Positions 9,555-18,260 of a stretch of 40,049 nucleotides of DNA are shown here, piece after piece. The position numbers and the translations under genes were made by a program. How positions within the stretch are numbered: position 1 is the first letter of the stretch; each line of letters opens with the position of its first letter. Where the stretch lies: assembly GCF_021568775.1 (NCBI RefSeq), contig NZ_JAKGSG010000060.1:1-40049 (forward strand), written 5' to 3'. The notes under the pieces were generated by a model. The model ran no database searches. It was not told the DNA's origin and saw only the letters and a list, made by a program, of their open reading frames with translations. Source of the DNA: Antribacter soli (GTDB lineage Bacteria; Actinomycetota; Actinomycetes; Actinomycetales; Cellulomonadaceae).

Positions 9555-10460
9555 TCACCAGTCCCAGGTGAAGCCGACGATGGCACGTTCCATGACGGAC
9601 ACGAAGCGCTGCACCGACAGCTCGTCGTCGAGCTCGACGGGCTCCAGCGACGTCGGGTCGCCCTCGAGGTCGTCCCACTCCGCCCACCAGACCTTGCCGG
9701 GCACGAGCGCCTGGTCGAACTCGACCTGCATCCGCAGGCTCTCCAGGCGGCCGAACACCGCCCGCCGGTACACCCGCGGCGGCGGCTCCCGGTACCGGAA
9801 CGACGTGCGGTACTCGACCGACGCGGTCTCCCCCGCCGCGAGCGTCCGCCTCAGGTGGATGTCGACGGCATGGAAGTGGTCGTCCAGCCGGTACAGCGGG
9901 CTCAGGGTCCCGCCCCGCAGCACCTCGATCTCGACGTCCGTGGTGTCGAAGCGGTAGCGGACGACGTCGAGCCCGTCGACGAGCGCCTCGACGACCTGGC
10001 TCGTGACGTGCTCGCGAGGCCGTCCGTCCGGACCGATGCGGTGCGTCTCGTACACCGTCACCGAGCGATACCGCTCCGGGCCCGAGCCCTCCGGGCTGCC
10101 CTTGGGCGCGCGCGCCCGGCCGGCGACCACCCGCGAGCGCGGGACCGCCCCCAGCAGCAGGGCCCACAGGGTCTCGGCCTCGTCCCGACGGAACCCGAAC
10201 GCGTCCACGAACCAGGTCAGCGTCTGCGGGCTCAGCACCTCCCCGCGCAGCGCGCGGGCCACCCGGTCCTTGAGCGAGTCCTCCGGGATGTCCAGGCCGT
10301 CCGCCCAGACCACGGGCGCGAGCACGCGGCACACCGCACGATGGTTGATCTCGTCGCCGCGCAGGCGTGTGGCGCGCGCCTGCCACTGGCGGCGGTACGG
10401 CCCCGGCCGGCCGAGCAGCTCGCAGAGGTACCGTGCCGCCTCGCGCGCGTCGTTGGTCAC
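9555..10460 (-). CDS. Uncharacterised actinobacterial protein, HTH-like N-terminus and beta-rich C-terminal domain
   Basis: The 301-residue product has two parts. Residues about 1-105 are helical and resemble the XRE-type wHTH region seen ahead of several unknown actinobacterial proteins (A-L-R-G-E-V-L-S-P-Q-T-L-x-W-F-V-D-A-F-G-F). Residues about 120-301 form a beta-rich domain with VDGLDVVRYRFDT, a V-W-W-A-E-W-D stretch, LDDELSVQRF, and the C-terminal VGFTWDW. I know this ending from many streptomycete proteins of unknown role. The start is GTG at 10458-10460 with GGGAGG 4 nt upstream; the frame is open 35 codons further, but that part is low-complexity. It is divergent from the next gene across a short palindrome. 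No function is assigned. Confidence 0.75.
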   Translation of the reverse strand: MTNDAREAARYLCELLGRPGPYRRQWQARATRLRGDEINHRAVCRVLAPVVWADGLDIPEDSLKDRVARALRGEVLSPQTLTWFVDAFGFRRDEAETLWALLLGAVPRSRVVAGRARAPKGSPEGSGPERYRSVTVYETHRIGPDGRPREHVTSQVVEALVDGLDVVRYRFDTTDVEIEVLRGGTLSPLYRLDDHFHAVDIHLRRTLAAGETASVEYRTSFRYREPPPRVYRRAVFGRLESLRMQVEFDQALVPGKVWWAEWDDLEGDPTSLEPVELDDELSVQRFVSVMERAIVGFTWDW

Positions 10461-10562
10461 CCCGCCTCCCCGTCCGCCGTCGTGTCGCGGCTCTCCCGCC
10501 GCTGTGCGATCGTCCTGCGACATAAGGACCGTAACGTCCATCGCAGCATGAGGCGAAATTCC

Positions 10563-10594
10563 CACGCCGGGTCCCGATGATGTGACCCGGCGTG
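10563..10594. promoter_or_regulatory. Palindrome between divergent unknown genes
   Basis: Perfect 11-bp arms CACGCCGGGTC (10563-10573) and GACCCGGCGTG (10584-10594) surround a 10-nt centre, 24 bp before the GTG of the rightward gene. The position suits an operator shared by both divergent genes or a 5' UTR hairpin. Confidence 0.5.
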
Positions 10595-10617
10595 TTCAGC
10601 GAACAAGGGGGTGCTCT

Positions 10618-11037
10618 GTGCCGGATACCGTCGTACGACCGCGCCCCCGCACCGTGTCCGCCGGCGTCGTCGCGCACGACCTGCGCTCCGCGGCCGTCGC
10701 GCAGGCGGCGCTTGCCGCTCAGCCCGGCCTCGAGGTCGTCGGCTCCGCTCTCAACGTGGGCACGCTGCTGCACCGCACCGGCCCGTTGAAGGCCGTCGCC
10801 CTCGAGGTACCGCCCGTCGACGACGTCGACGTGATGCTCCTCGCGACCTGTCTGCTCGCGACCGGGGCGGCCGTCGTCTGCTTCACGCTCGCCGACACCG
10901 ACGTGCCCCAGCAGGCCCAGCTCGTCGCCGCAGGGATCGCCCTCGTGGGGGTTGCGCAACTGCCGCGCGAGCTGCTCATGTCGGCGCTGCTGCCCCTTCC
11001 TCAGTCTCCCGCCTGGCCCGGCGCCCGCCTCTGGTGA
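10618..11037 (+). CDS. Unknown protein resembling a degenerate response-regulator receiver domain
   Basis: The 139-residue protein has alternating strands and helices. It matches the outline of a receiver domain: V-V-A-H-D-L-R, then G-L-E-V-V-G-S-A, then a strand ending A-L-E-V-P-P where the phosphorylatable Asp would be, then V-V-C-F-T and G-I-A-L-V-G. The acidic pocket is largely absent and Glu replaces Asp, so it would not be phosphorylated in the usual way. No output domain is present. The start is GTG at 10618 with AAGGGGG upstream. The gene is divergent from the HTH-like gene. The receiver relationship is an inference from pattern; the alternative is simply an unknown small protein. Confidence 0.65.
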   Translation: MPDTVVRPRPRTVSAGVVAHDLRSAAVAQAALAAQPGLEVVGSALNVGTLLHRTGPLKAVALEVPPVDDVDVMLLATCLLATGAAVVCFTLADTDVPQQAQLVAAGIALVGVAQLPRELLMSALLPLPQSPAWPGARLW

Positions 11038-11070
11038 TGCCGGCCGGGTGATGCCCGGCCGAGCCAAGCC

Positions 11071-11111
11071 CCGCCCCGCGGACCGCCCCCCAACCGGGCC
11101 GCGGGGCGGTC
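11071..11111 (+). terminator. GC-rich hairpin after the receiver-like gene
   Basis: Two overlapping pairings are possible: CCGCCCCGCGG at 11071-11081 with 11099-11109, or GACCGCCCC at 11081-11089 with 11103-11111. It lies between convergent genes and is followed by TCTTCGG. Confidence 0.6.
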
Positions 11112-11157
11112 TTCGGTTGCCGCCGCGCCTCGGGGTCGTGCGGACCCCTGCGGCGCC

Positions 11158-12276
11158 TCATCCCCGCGCGAGCGCGCGGGCGATCCGCCGGGCGTCGATC
11201 GCCATCTCCCGGAACATCCCGCTCAGCGGGTTCGTGTACCCGGTGAACCAGAGCCCCGGCGCCGCCGCACGGCCGCCGGTCGCGACGGGCACGCCGCGGT
11301 CGCCGAGCACGCCCAGGTGCCCGACCAGCGGCTCCAGCCCCCGCGCGTACCCCGTCGCGGCCAGCACGACGTCGGGCGTCGCACGGCTGCCGTCAGCGAG
11401 CAGGACGGCGTCGCCGTCGAACCCCGTCACGGCCGGCACCACCTCGACCCGGCCTGCGAGGACCGCGTCGACCAGCCCGACGTCCTGCACCGGGATCGCG
11501 CCCTGCTGCACCCGCGTGTACAGGCCCTCCGCCGGCACCGGCAGCCCCACGTGCGTCAGGTCGGGGACGCTGGCGCGCCGGACCGGACCGGCCATCCGGT
11601 CGACGAGCCCCACGGGCAGCCGTCGCACCAGGATGCCCGTGTACTGAGCGGCCCACGGGCCTTGCGACCGCCGGACGATGTGCGGCGGCGTGCGCACCGC
11701 CAGCCGGACGCGCGCCGCCCCGCCGTCGACCAGGTCGACGGCGATCTCCGCGCCCGTGTTGCCCACGCCCACCACGAGCACGTCGCGCCCCGCGTAGGGC
11801 GCGGCGTCGCGGTAGGCGCTCGCGTGCACCAGCTCGCCGGTGAACCCGTCGCGACCTGGCCAGTCCGGCGCGAGCGGGGTGTGGTTGTAGCCGGTCGCGA
11901 CGACGACCGCACGCGCCTGCCGCTCCTCGCCGGACGCGGTGCGCAGCAACCAGCCGCCGGACCTGGCGGGATCAGGGTCGATGCGGGTGACCTCCACGCC
12001 CGTCTCGACGTCGAGCCCGTGGCGCGCGGAGTACGTCTCGAGGTAGCGGACGACGTCGGCCCGCGCGACCCAGCGGCCGTACGCCCGCGGGATCGCAAGG
12101 CCGGGCAGGCCGGAGAACCGGCGCGTGGTGTGCAGGTGGAGCCGCTCGTAGTGGCGCCGCCACGATGCGGCCACCGAGTCCCGCTCCAGGACCGTCACGC
12201 CGAACCCGCGGGCCTGGAGCGCGGCCGCGGCCGCGAGGCCACCCGGTCCGGCACCGACGACGTACACCGTGTCCAT
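11158..12276 (-). CDS. Flavin-dependent monooxygenase (FMO / YUC-like NAD(P)H:FAD oxidoreductase)
   Basis: The 372-residue cytosolic flavoprotein has an N-terminal FAD-binding fold (VVGAGPGGLAAAAAL, about residues 6-20, then VTVLERD). It has the A-T-G-Y motif in VVVATGYNH, a central NADPH-binding fold VVGVGNTGAEIA, and a second A-T-G-Y near the C-terminus (LAATGYARGLEPL). An FMO-like F-x-G-x-x-x-H-x-x-x-Y appears as FTGELVHASAY. Such enzymes oxygenate sulfur or nitrogen centres or small ketones; the substrate cannot be told from sequence. The start is ATG at 12274-12276. A TACTCT hexamer 6 nt upstream and the lack of a ribosome site suggest a leaderless mRNA. It is divergent from the PfkB gene. 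Confidence 0.88.
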   Translation of the reverse strand: MDTVYVVGAGPGGLAAAAALQARGFGVTVLERDSVAASWRRHYERLHLHTTRRFSGLPGLAIPRAYGRWVARADVVRYLETYSARHGLDVETGVEVTRIDPDPARSGGWLLRTASGEERQARAVVVATGYNHTPLAPDWPGRDGFTGELVHASAYRDAAPYAGRDVLVVGVGNTGAEIAVDLVDGGAARVRLAVRTPPHIVRRSQGPWAAQYTGILVRRLPVGLVDRMAGPVRRASVPDLTHVGLPVPAEGLYTRVQQGAIPVQDVGLVDAVLAGRVEVVPAVTGFDGDAVLLADGSRATPDVVLAATGYARGLEPLVGHLGVLGDRGVPVATGGRAAAPGLWFTGYTNPLSGMFREMAIDARRIARALARG

Positions 12277-12282
12277 CCCGGA

Positions 12283-12288
12283 AGAGTA
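12283..12288 (-). promoter_or_regulatory. Candidate -10 element of the monooxygenase gene (leaderless)
   Basis: TACTCT (minus strand) fits TANNNT and ends 6 nt before the ATG, the same spacing as at several other genes in the window. Confidence 0.45.
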
Positions 12289-12393
12289 GCGGCGGGGCGG
12301 CCTGCGCAGGAGGTGCGTAGCGGGCGAATCGTGCACAGCGGGACGTCCCCGGTTGACATCCGGCCCGGCCGTCGGATGAGAGAGTGGGGCCTC

Positions 12394-13245
12394 GTGGAAC
12401 CTCAGGTGGTGGTGGCCGGCCCGGCGTCGTGGAACACCCTCGTGCGGCTCGACCGCCTTCCAGAACCCCGCCCGCAGACGGTGTTCGCCCGCGAGACGGT
12501 TCGCACGCTCGGCGGGACGAGCGCGGGCAAGGCGCTCCACCTTGCCGATCTCGGCATGCGCGTGCGGCTCGTCACGACCGTCGGCACCGACGCCGAGGCG
12601 GACCTCGTGCTGGGCGCGCTCGACCGCGGCGGCATCGAGCTCGTCGCACGACGCACGGACGGGCCCACCGAGCAACACCTGAACCTCATGACGGATGCCG
12701 GCGAGCGTGTGTCGATCTATCTCGCGACGGCGGAGCCGGCCGGACCGCCGTCGGCCGAGGTCCTGGCGGGTGCCGGGCACGTCGTCCTCGACCTGAGCAC
12801 CGCCGGGCTGGAGCTCCTGCCCGCCGCCCGCGCGAGCGGGGCGACGCTGTGGACAGACCTGCACGACTACGACGGCGTCGCCGAGTTCCACCGCCCGTTC
12901 GCCGACGCCTGCTCGCACGTGTTCCTCAACGACGACGGCACGCCCGACCACAGGGCCGTCATGGAGGGCCTCCTGGCCCGCGGCGCGACGACCGTCGTGT
13001 GCACGCTCGGCGCCCGCGGCGCGGTCGCGCTCACCGCGGACGGCTGGTCCACGTGCCCGGCCGAGCCGGTCGACGTCGTCGACACGAACGGGGCCGGCGA
13101 CGCCTTCTTCGCCGGGTTCCTCGTCGCCCACCTACGAGGCGAGAGCACGACCGCGTGCCTGCACGCGGGCGCCCGCCAGGCCGTGCGGGCCCTGCGCTCG
13201 CGCCACCTGAGCCCGCTCCTGGACGAGGTCCACCCGGCCGGGTAG
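12394..13245 (+). CDS. PfkB-family carbohydrate kinase
   Basis: The 283-residue protein is a ribokinase/PfkB-fold kinase that phosphorylates a sugar or nucleoside hydroxyl with ATP. The N-terminal di-Gly segment is L-G-G-T-S-A-G-K-A, and the C-terminal PfkB signature DTNGAGDAFFAGFL carries the catalytic base Asp. The substrate is not evident. GTG at 12394 is chosen because a good -35 TTGACA (12353-12358) would place the -10 region over the alternative in-frame ATG at 12376. That would leave a very short leader before 12394. The gene is convergent with the CapA gene, with 16 bp between stops. Confidence 0.85.
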   Translation: MEPQVVVAGPASWNTLVRLDRLPEPRPQTVFARETVRTLGGTSAGKALHLADLGMRVRLVTTVGTDAEADLVLGALDRGGIELVARRTDGPTEQHLNLMTDAGERVSIYLATAEPAGPPSAEVLAGAGHVVLDLSTAGLELLPAARASGATLWTDLHDYDGVAEFHRPFADACSHVFLNDDGTPDHRAVMEGLLARGATTVVCTLGARGAVALTADGWSTCPAEPVDVVDTNGAGDAFFAGFLVAHLRGESTTACLHAGARQAVRALRSRHLSPLLDEVHPAG

Positions 13246-13261
13246 ACCCGTCGAGCGCGGC

Positions 13262-14224
13262 TCACGGGCGGTCCCACTCGACGACGAGCCGGCCGCTCCT
13301 CTGCGTCACCTCCGTGCCGAACGTGGCACAGGCGCGCCGGAACCGGTCGGTGATCCAGCGAGCCTCGTCCGGTGCAGCGAGGCGGGTGAAGCAGTTGTCC
13401 AGCGCCAGGGGGACGCCTTCGAGCCGGACGAGCCGCCCGTCGTCGTCGAAGGTCACGAGGAACAGGAGCCCCAGATCGTTGCGCAGGCGGGGGTCGGTCG
13501 CGTAGTCGTCGATGAAGTCGCCGAGGTCGTACACGACGGAGTCGTCGACACCGTGGAAGACGTGGGCGGAGTGCCCGGCGACGAGGGTGGCGCCGGCCAC
13601 CCGGAAGGTCGTCGCTGCCACCCGCACGTGCGGGACGGGATGGGTGACCATGTTCGGGCCCCAGTGCGGAGTCACGAGGACGACGTCGGTGTCCAGCCCG
13701 CTGATCGTGTCGAGCAGCCAGGTCGCCGACCCGTGCTCGAGGTCCGCGAACGCGACCCCCGGGCGGCCGGGACCCGCGGCGTAGTCGGCCGGGTGGTCGG
13801 TGACGGCCACGACCCCGACCCTGAGGCCGGCGGCCTCGAGGACGATCGGGGCGCGGGCGGCAGCCTCGTCGGCACCGGCACCGACCCAGCCGATCCCGGC
13901 ATCGGCGAGGTGGCCGAACGTGTCGAGGAGCGCTTCCGCGCCGAAGTCCAGGGCATGGTTGTTGGCGAGGGTCACGCAGCTCACGCCGAGGTGCCGGAGC
14001 ACCTGGGCCGCGACCGGTGGGGCGCGGAAGAAGAACGGCTTGTCCGGGTCGGGCCACGGTGCGCCGCGATCCGAGACGACGCACTCGAGGTTGAGCACGA
14101 ACAGGTCCGCCTCGTGCGCGACGGCCACGAGCTCGTCGCTGAACAGCGTGGTCGGCGCGACGACCGCGAGGCGTTGGGCGACCTTGCGGCCCAGCATGGT
14201 GTCGCCCGCCAGTGCGACCTTCAC
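13262..14224 (-). CDS. CapA-family (PGA_cap) metallophosphatase-like protein
   Basis: The 320-residue protein belongs to the CapA / poly-gamma-glutamate synthesis family of calcineurin-like phosphoesterase folds. Visible motifs are GDTMLGR (about 7-13), NLECVVSD, LANNHALDFG, HWGPN with the following H-P-V-P-H, and AGHSAHVFHG; these His/Asp/Asn residues bind metals. Unlike capsule CapA proteins it has no signal peptide or membrane anchor, so a cytosolic hydrolase role is more likely. GTG at 14222-14224 overlaps the TGA of the upstream gene by 4 bp, so the two are translationally coupled. Confidence 0.85.
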   Translation of the reverse strand: MKVALAGDTMLGRKVAQRLAVVAPTTLFSDELVAVAHEADLFVLNLECVVSDRGAPWPDPDKPFFFRAPPVAAQVLRHLGVSCVTLANNHALDFGAEALLDTFGHLADAGIGWVGAGADEAAARAPIVLEAAGLRVGVVAVTDHPADYAAGPGRPGVAFADLEHGSATWLLDTISGLDTDVVLVTPHWGPNMVTHPVPHVRVAATTFRVAGATLVAGHSAHVFHGVDDSVVYDLGDFIDDYATDPRLRNDLGLLFLVTFDDDGRLVRLEGVPLALDNCFTRLAAPDEARWITDRFRRACATFGTEVTQRSGRLVVEWDRP

Positions 14225-15558
14225 GGTCGGCCCGCCCGGGGCGCCGGAGCGAGGTGGCGGGTGAACCAGTCCCGGGCCGCTTCGGCGGCAGTCTCGAGCG
14301 TGCCGGGCTCCTCGAAGAGGTGAGTGGCACCGGGGACGACGGTGAGGTGGTTCTCGCACCCCCGGAGCTGGGCCTGCGCCTGGCGGTTGAGGTCGAGCAC
14401 GACGTCGTCGGCGCCTCCGACGACGAGCAGCGTGGGGGCCGTGACCATCGGCAACCGGGCGGCCGCGAGGTCGGGGCGACCGCCGCGCGACACGACGGCG
14501 GCGATGCCGGCGTCGGGTTCGGTCGCGGCCCACAGGGCGGCCGCGGCACCGGTGCTGGCCCCGAAGTAGCCGACGGACAGCTTGTCGAGGCCGGGCTGGG
14601 TGCGCAGCCACCGGGTGGCGTCGACGAGACGCTGAGCCAGGAGGCCGACGTCGAACACGTTGGCGCGGTCCCGCTCTTCTTCGGCGGTGAGCAGGTCGAA
14701 GAGGAGCGTGCCGAGCCCGGCCTGGTTGAGGACGGTGGCGACGTAGCGGTTGCGGGGGCTGCGCCGGCTGCTTCCGCTGCCGTGCGCGAACACCACGACC
14801 CCGGCCGCCACGTCGGGCACGGTGAGGCGGCCGCCGAGGCGGACGGGCCCGGCGTGCACCGTGACCTCCTCGTCCTGCGAGGGCGGGTCGTCGCCCGCGG
14901 TGCCCGGCGCCGTCGTCGTCGCTCCTGCGCTCGCCCGCTCCAGGCATGCGATGACCTCGTCGTCGGAGGTCTGGGAGAAGTCGACGTAGTACTCGCTGAT
15001 CGCGGAGAAGTGGTCGGGGGTGTCCAGGCAGACGAGCTCGTCGGCGTCGCCGCCGAGTCGGGCGGTCCAGTCGGGCGGCGCGACCGGCACGGCCAGCACC
15101 ACCCGGCCTGCACCGTGCGCCCGGGCCACCTGGCAGGCCGCCCGGGCCGTCGAGCCGGTGGCGATCCCGTCGTCGACCACCACCGCGGTACGGCCCGCCA
15201 GCGGCACGCGCGGACGGTCGCCACGGAACCGCAGCGCGCGGCGCTCCAGCTCGCCCCGCTCGCGCGACTCGACGTCGGCGAACTGGTGCTCCGAGACGCC
15301 GACCTTGCGGACGATCTCGTCGTTGACGATCCGGACGCCGTCCTCGCCGAGGGCACCCATCGCCAGCTCGGGCTGGAACGGCACCCCGACCTTGCGGACC
15401 AGGATCACGTCCAGCGGCGCGCCGAGCGCCGTCGCGACCTCGAAGGCGACCGGGACACCGCCTCGTGGAAGGCCGAGCACGACCACGGGTTCGTCTCGCA
15501 GGCGCAGGAGCTTCGTCGCCAGCTTCCGGCCGGCGTCCACGCGATCAGCAAAGGCCAT
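14221..15558 (-). CDS. Phosphoribosyltransferase fused to a dienelactone-type alpha/beta hydrolase (Rv0571c-like)
   Basis: The 445-residue protein joins two enzymes. Residues 1-205 are a type I PRTase with the PRPP loop VVVDDGIATGSTA (about 126-138) and the entry segment LGLPRGGVPVAFEVA. Residues about 230-440 are an alpha/beta hydrolase with the HGSGSS oxyanion region, nucleophile Ser335 in GASTG, an acid in GGADD (about 381-385), and His413 in GATHLFEEPG. Mycobacterial Rv0571c has the same arrangement. Substrates are unknown; both active sites look intact. The ATG has AGGTGG upstream. It is first in a two-gene operon with the CapA-like gene and is divergent from the DeoR regulator. Confidence 0.87.
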   Translation of the reverse strand: MAFADRVDAGRKLATKLLRLRDEPVVVLGLPRGGVPVAFEVATALGAPLDVILVRKVGVPFQPELAMGALGEDGVRIVNDEIVRKVGVSEHQFADVESRERGELERRALRFRGDRPRVPLAGRTAVVVDDGIATGSTARAACQVARAHGAGRVVLAVPVAPPDWTARLGGDADELVCLDTPDHFSAISEYYVDFSQTSDDEVIACLERASAGATTTAPGTAGDDPPSQDEEVTVHAGPVRLGGRLTVPDVAAGVVVFAHGSGSSRRSPRNRYVATVLNQAGLGTLLFDLLTAEEERDRANVFDVGLLAQRLVDATRWLRTQPGLDKLSVGYFGASTGAAAALWAATEPDAGIAAVVSRGGRPDLAAARLPMVTAPTLLVVGGADDVVLDLNRQAQAQLRGCENHLTVVPGATHLFEEPGTLETAAEAARDWFTRHLAPAPRAGRP

Positions 15559-15707
15559 GGCCGCACCACCTCACTCCAAGCCTGCCTCCACGCCGTGCTC
15601 GAGGCACGGGTAGGGGCGGTGGCCACCAAGGAGATGCGCCTGCCGATTCCCGAATGTCGCGATAAGCGGCAGACTCAGAGAGGAACCGGACGACAGGAGG
15701 CTTGACG

Positions 15708-16520
15708 ATGGCGTTCGACGCGCCTGCCGGTACCGAGCCCACGATGCCGGAGCGGGGTGTGCGGCATGCGCCCCGGATCGAGGAGCTGCTCGCCCTCGTG
15801 CGCAGCCGCGGCCGGATCGAGGTGAGCGAGTCGGCCCGCCTGCTGTCCGTCTCGCAGGAGACCGTGCGCCGCGAGCTGCGCAAGCTGGAGGCGCAGGGCC
15901 TGGTGCGACGCAGCTACGGGCTCGCGTTTCCCGTGGAGACGAGCTCGTTCGAGACGGCGTTGTCGGAGCGCCGGCAGAGCTTCCCGGAGGAGAAGGCACG
16001 GATCGCGGCGGAGGCGGCGCGACACCTGGGCGAGGCGCAGACGATCTTCGTCGACGAGGGCTTCCAGCCGCTCCTCGCCGCGCGGGCCCTGCCGCGGGAC
16101 CGCGAGCTGACGGTGCTCACGTCGTCCCTCCCGGTCGCTACGGAGCTGTCGGCCAGGCCGAACGTGCAGGTCATCATGATCGGCGGGCGGGTGCGCGGCA
16201 AGACGCTCGGCGTCGTCGACGGCAGTGCCGTGGACATGATCCGCACGTTCCGCCTCGACCTCGGGCTGATCGGCGCGAACGGCGTCACCATCGAGGACGG
16301 GCTGACCACGCCCGACCCCGCGGTCGCGCGCGTCAAGGCCGCCGCGATCGAGGTGAGCCGGCGGCGGATCTTCATCGGGGCGCACCACAAGTTCGGCGTC
16401 ACCAGCTTTGTCCGGTTCGCGGGGCTGGAGGATTTCGAGGCGATGATCACCGGCACGCAGCTCAGCTCCGTCCGTGCGCGCGCCTTCCACGCGGCCGGGG
16501 CGAACATCGTCCAGGTGTGA
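15708..16520 (+). CDS. DeoR-family transcriptional regulator of the polyol operon
   Basis: The 270-residue regulator has an N-terminal DeoR HTH (R-I-E-V-S-E-S-A-R-L-L-S-V-S-Q-E-T-V-R-R-E-L-R-K-L-E) and a C-terminal DeoRC sugar-phosphate sensor domain (G-L-I-G-A-N-G-V, then I-G-A-H-H-K-F-G). DeoR-type proteins usually repress until a phosphorylated sugar binds. ATG at 15708 is chosen because AGGAGG lies 7 nt upstream; the in-frame TTG at 15702 abuts the ribosome site. It is followed after 353 bp by the ABC transporter operon, its likely target. The gap 16521-16873 contains the operon's control region and no gene. Confidence 0.9.
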   Translation: MAFDAPAGTEPTMPERGVRHAPRIEELLALVRSRGRIEVSESARLLSVSQETVRRELRKLEAQGLVRRSYGLAFPVETSSFETALSERRQSFPEEKARIAAEAARHLGEAQTIFVDEGFQPLLAARALPRDRELTVLTSSLPVATELSARPNVQVIMIGGRVRGKTLGVVDGSAVDMIRTFRLDLGLIGANGVTIEDGLTTPDPAVARVKAAAIEVSRRRIFIGAHHKFGVTSFVRFAGLEDFEAMITGTQLSSVRARAFHAAGANIVQV

Positions 16521-16730
16521 GACGAGCGCTCCCCGAGCGTGACCGATTGGCCTGCGGGGGGCACCAGTTCGTGCCCGGTTCGAGACCGGTTCCGCCACGC
16601 CCGAACGGACGAGGATCGAGCCCCGGAGCGCCGCAACCCGGGCAGACCGGCCCACCCCTCAAGCCTCGTCGGACCGCCTGCAGGACGGGACCCTCCGGCG
16701 TCCGACGTCGGGCCGCGCAATACCGCGTGC

Positions 16731-16816
16731 GTTTCCGCAATCCCGGTGACCGTTTCGAAAACACCGTGATTGACCCCCATTCCGGCCCCGCCTGAGCATG
16801 TTCCAGTCCGCGTTTC
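16731..16816 (+). promoter_or_regulatory. Candidate DeoR operator region with GTTTC repeats
   Basis: GTTTC occurs at 16731-16735, 16752-16756 and 16812-16816. The first two are 21 bp apart (two helical turns), and the second lies in the palindrome TTTCGAAA (16753-16760). A TTGACC (-35-like) lies at 16770-16775. Repeated TTTCG-type half-sites are typical of some DeoR-family operators. Candidate only. Confidence 0.35.
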
Positions 16817-16873
16817 ACGACAGGACGACATCTCACGCCATCCCACGACGAAGTGACGAGAAGGGTCAAAGCA

Positions 16874-18235
16874 ATGATGCTCACGAGGATCTGGCGCCAC
16901 AAGGCCGCGCCCGCCGGGCTCGCGGTCGGTGCGCTGGCCCTGGCGCTGACCGCCTGTTCATCCTCCGGCGATGCCGGAGGAGGCGCCGGAGGCGACGTCA
17001 AGCTCACCATCGCGACGGTGAACAACCCGCAGATGCAGGACATGGAGGAGCTCAAGAGCCACTTCGAGGAGGACAACCCGGGGATCACCGTCGAGTTCGT
17101 CACCATGGAGGAGGGGGACCTGCGTGCAGCGGTGACTGCCGACGTCGCCTCCGGTGCCGGCCAGTACGACATCGTCACCGTCGGCGCCTACGAGGTCCCG
17201 CAGTGGGGTGCACAGGACTGGCTCCTGGACCTCACCGAGTCCCTCGAGGGGGATGCCGCGTACGACGTGGACGACATCCTGCCCCCGCTTCGTGACGCAC
17301 TCTCGGTCGACGGCAAGCAGTACGCGGTGCCGTTCTACGGGGAGTCGTCGATCCTCATGTACAACAAGGCTATGTTCGCCGAGGCGGGCATCGAGATCTC
17401 GAACAACCCGACCTGGCAGGAGGTCGCGGAGTACGCGGCCGTCCTGGACACCGACGAGCACGCGGGCATCTGCCTGCGCGGCAAGCCCGGCTGGGGCGAT
17501 CTCTTCGCTCCTCTGACCACGGTCGTGCAGACCTTCGGTGGCAACTGGTACGACGAGAACTGGGACGCCCAGGTGAACTCGCCCGAGTTCGTGGAGGGCG
17601 TCGAGTTCTACGTCGATCTCCTCACCGAGCACGGGCAGGCGGACCCGGTGTCCTACAGCTTCACCGAGTGCCTGAACCTCCTGAGCTCCGGCAAGGTCGC
17701 CATGTGGTACGACGCTTCTGTCGCGGCGTCGATCCTCGAGGACCCCGAGGCGTCCGAGGTCGCGGGCCAGATGGGTTACACCCACGCCCCCGTGTACAAG
17801 ACCGAGGAGTCCGGCTGGCTCTGGTCGTGGAACCTCGCGATCCCGAAGACGACGAAGAACCCCGAGGCCGCGACCACGTTCGTGAAGTGGGCCACGAGCA
17901 AGGAGTACCACCAGCTCGTCGGCGAGGAGCTGGGCTGGACCCGCGTCCCGCCGGGCGCGCGCACGTCCACCTACTCCATCCCCGAGTACCAGGAGGCAGC
18001 GGCCGCGTTCGCTCCGATCACCCTCGAGGTGATGGAGAGCGTGAACCCCGAGCAGCCGGGCGTGGACCCACAGCCGTGGGTCGGGATCCAGTACGTCCCG
18101 ATCCCGGAGTTCCAGGACGTCGGCAACCAGGTGGCGCAGCTCGTCGCTGACGCGATCGCCGGCCGTACCACGGTCCAGGACGCCCTCGACCGCGGGCAGG
18201 ACATCGCCCAGACCGCCGGCGACCTGCAGAAGTAG
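16874..18235 (+). CDS. ABC transporter sugar/polyol-binding lipoprotein
   Basis: The 453-residue family 1 extracellular solute-binding protein has a lipoprotein signal ending in the lipobox LTAC (Cys28), so it is anchored outside the membrane. The mature protein begins with a Gly/Ser linker, then DVKLTIATVNNPQMQDME. Long aromatic-rich stretches such as YGESSILMYNKAMFAEAGI are typical of MalE-like proteins. The downstream mannitol-type dehydrogenase suggests a polyol ligand such as mannitol, sorbitol or arabitol. GAGAAGG lies about 9 nt before the chosen ATG. A strong hairpin follows the gene, which would raise its level over the permeases. Confidence 0.92.
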   Translation: MMLTRIWRHKAAPAGLAVGALALALTACSSSGDAGGGAGGDVKLTIATVNNPQMQDMEELKSHFEEDNPGITVEFVTMEEGDLRAAVTADVASGAGQYDIVTVGAYEVPQWGAQDWLLDLTESLEGDAAYDVDDILPPLRDALSVDGKQYAVPFYGESSILMYNKAMFAEAGIEISNNPTWQEVAEYAAVLDTDEHAGICLRGKPGWGDLFAPLTTVVQTFGGNWYDENWDAQVNSPEFVEGVEFYVDLLTEHGQADPVSYSFTECLNLLSSGKVAMWYDASVAASILEDPEASEVAGQMGYTHAPVYKTEESGWLWSWNLAIPKTTKNPEAATTFVKWATSKEYHQLVGEELGWTRVPPGARTSTYSIPEYQEAAAAFAPITLEVMESVNPEQPGVDPQPWVGIQYVPIPEFQDVGNQVAQLVADAIAGRTTVQDALDRGQDIAQTAGDLQK

Positions 18236-18260
18236 TCCGCAACGACGGGCCGATGCTCTC

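Noticed and set aside
11042-11060. Small hairpin GGCCGGG/CCCGGCC after the receiver-like gene
   Set aside because: Only 7 bp; the larger stem at 11071-11111 explains termination better.
16524-16534. GAGCGCTCCCC near the end of the DeoR gene, resembling half a CelR site
   Set aside because: Single half-site without symmetry; no promoter context.
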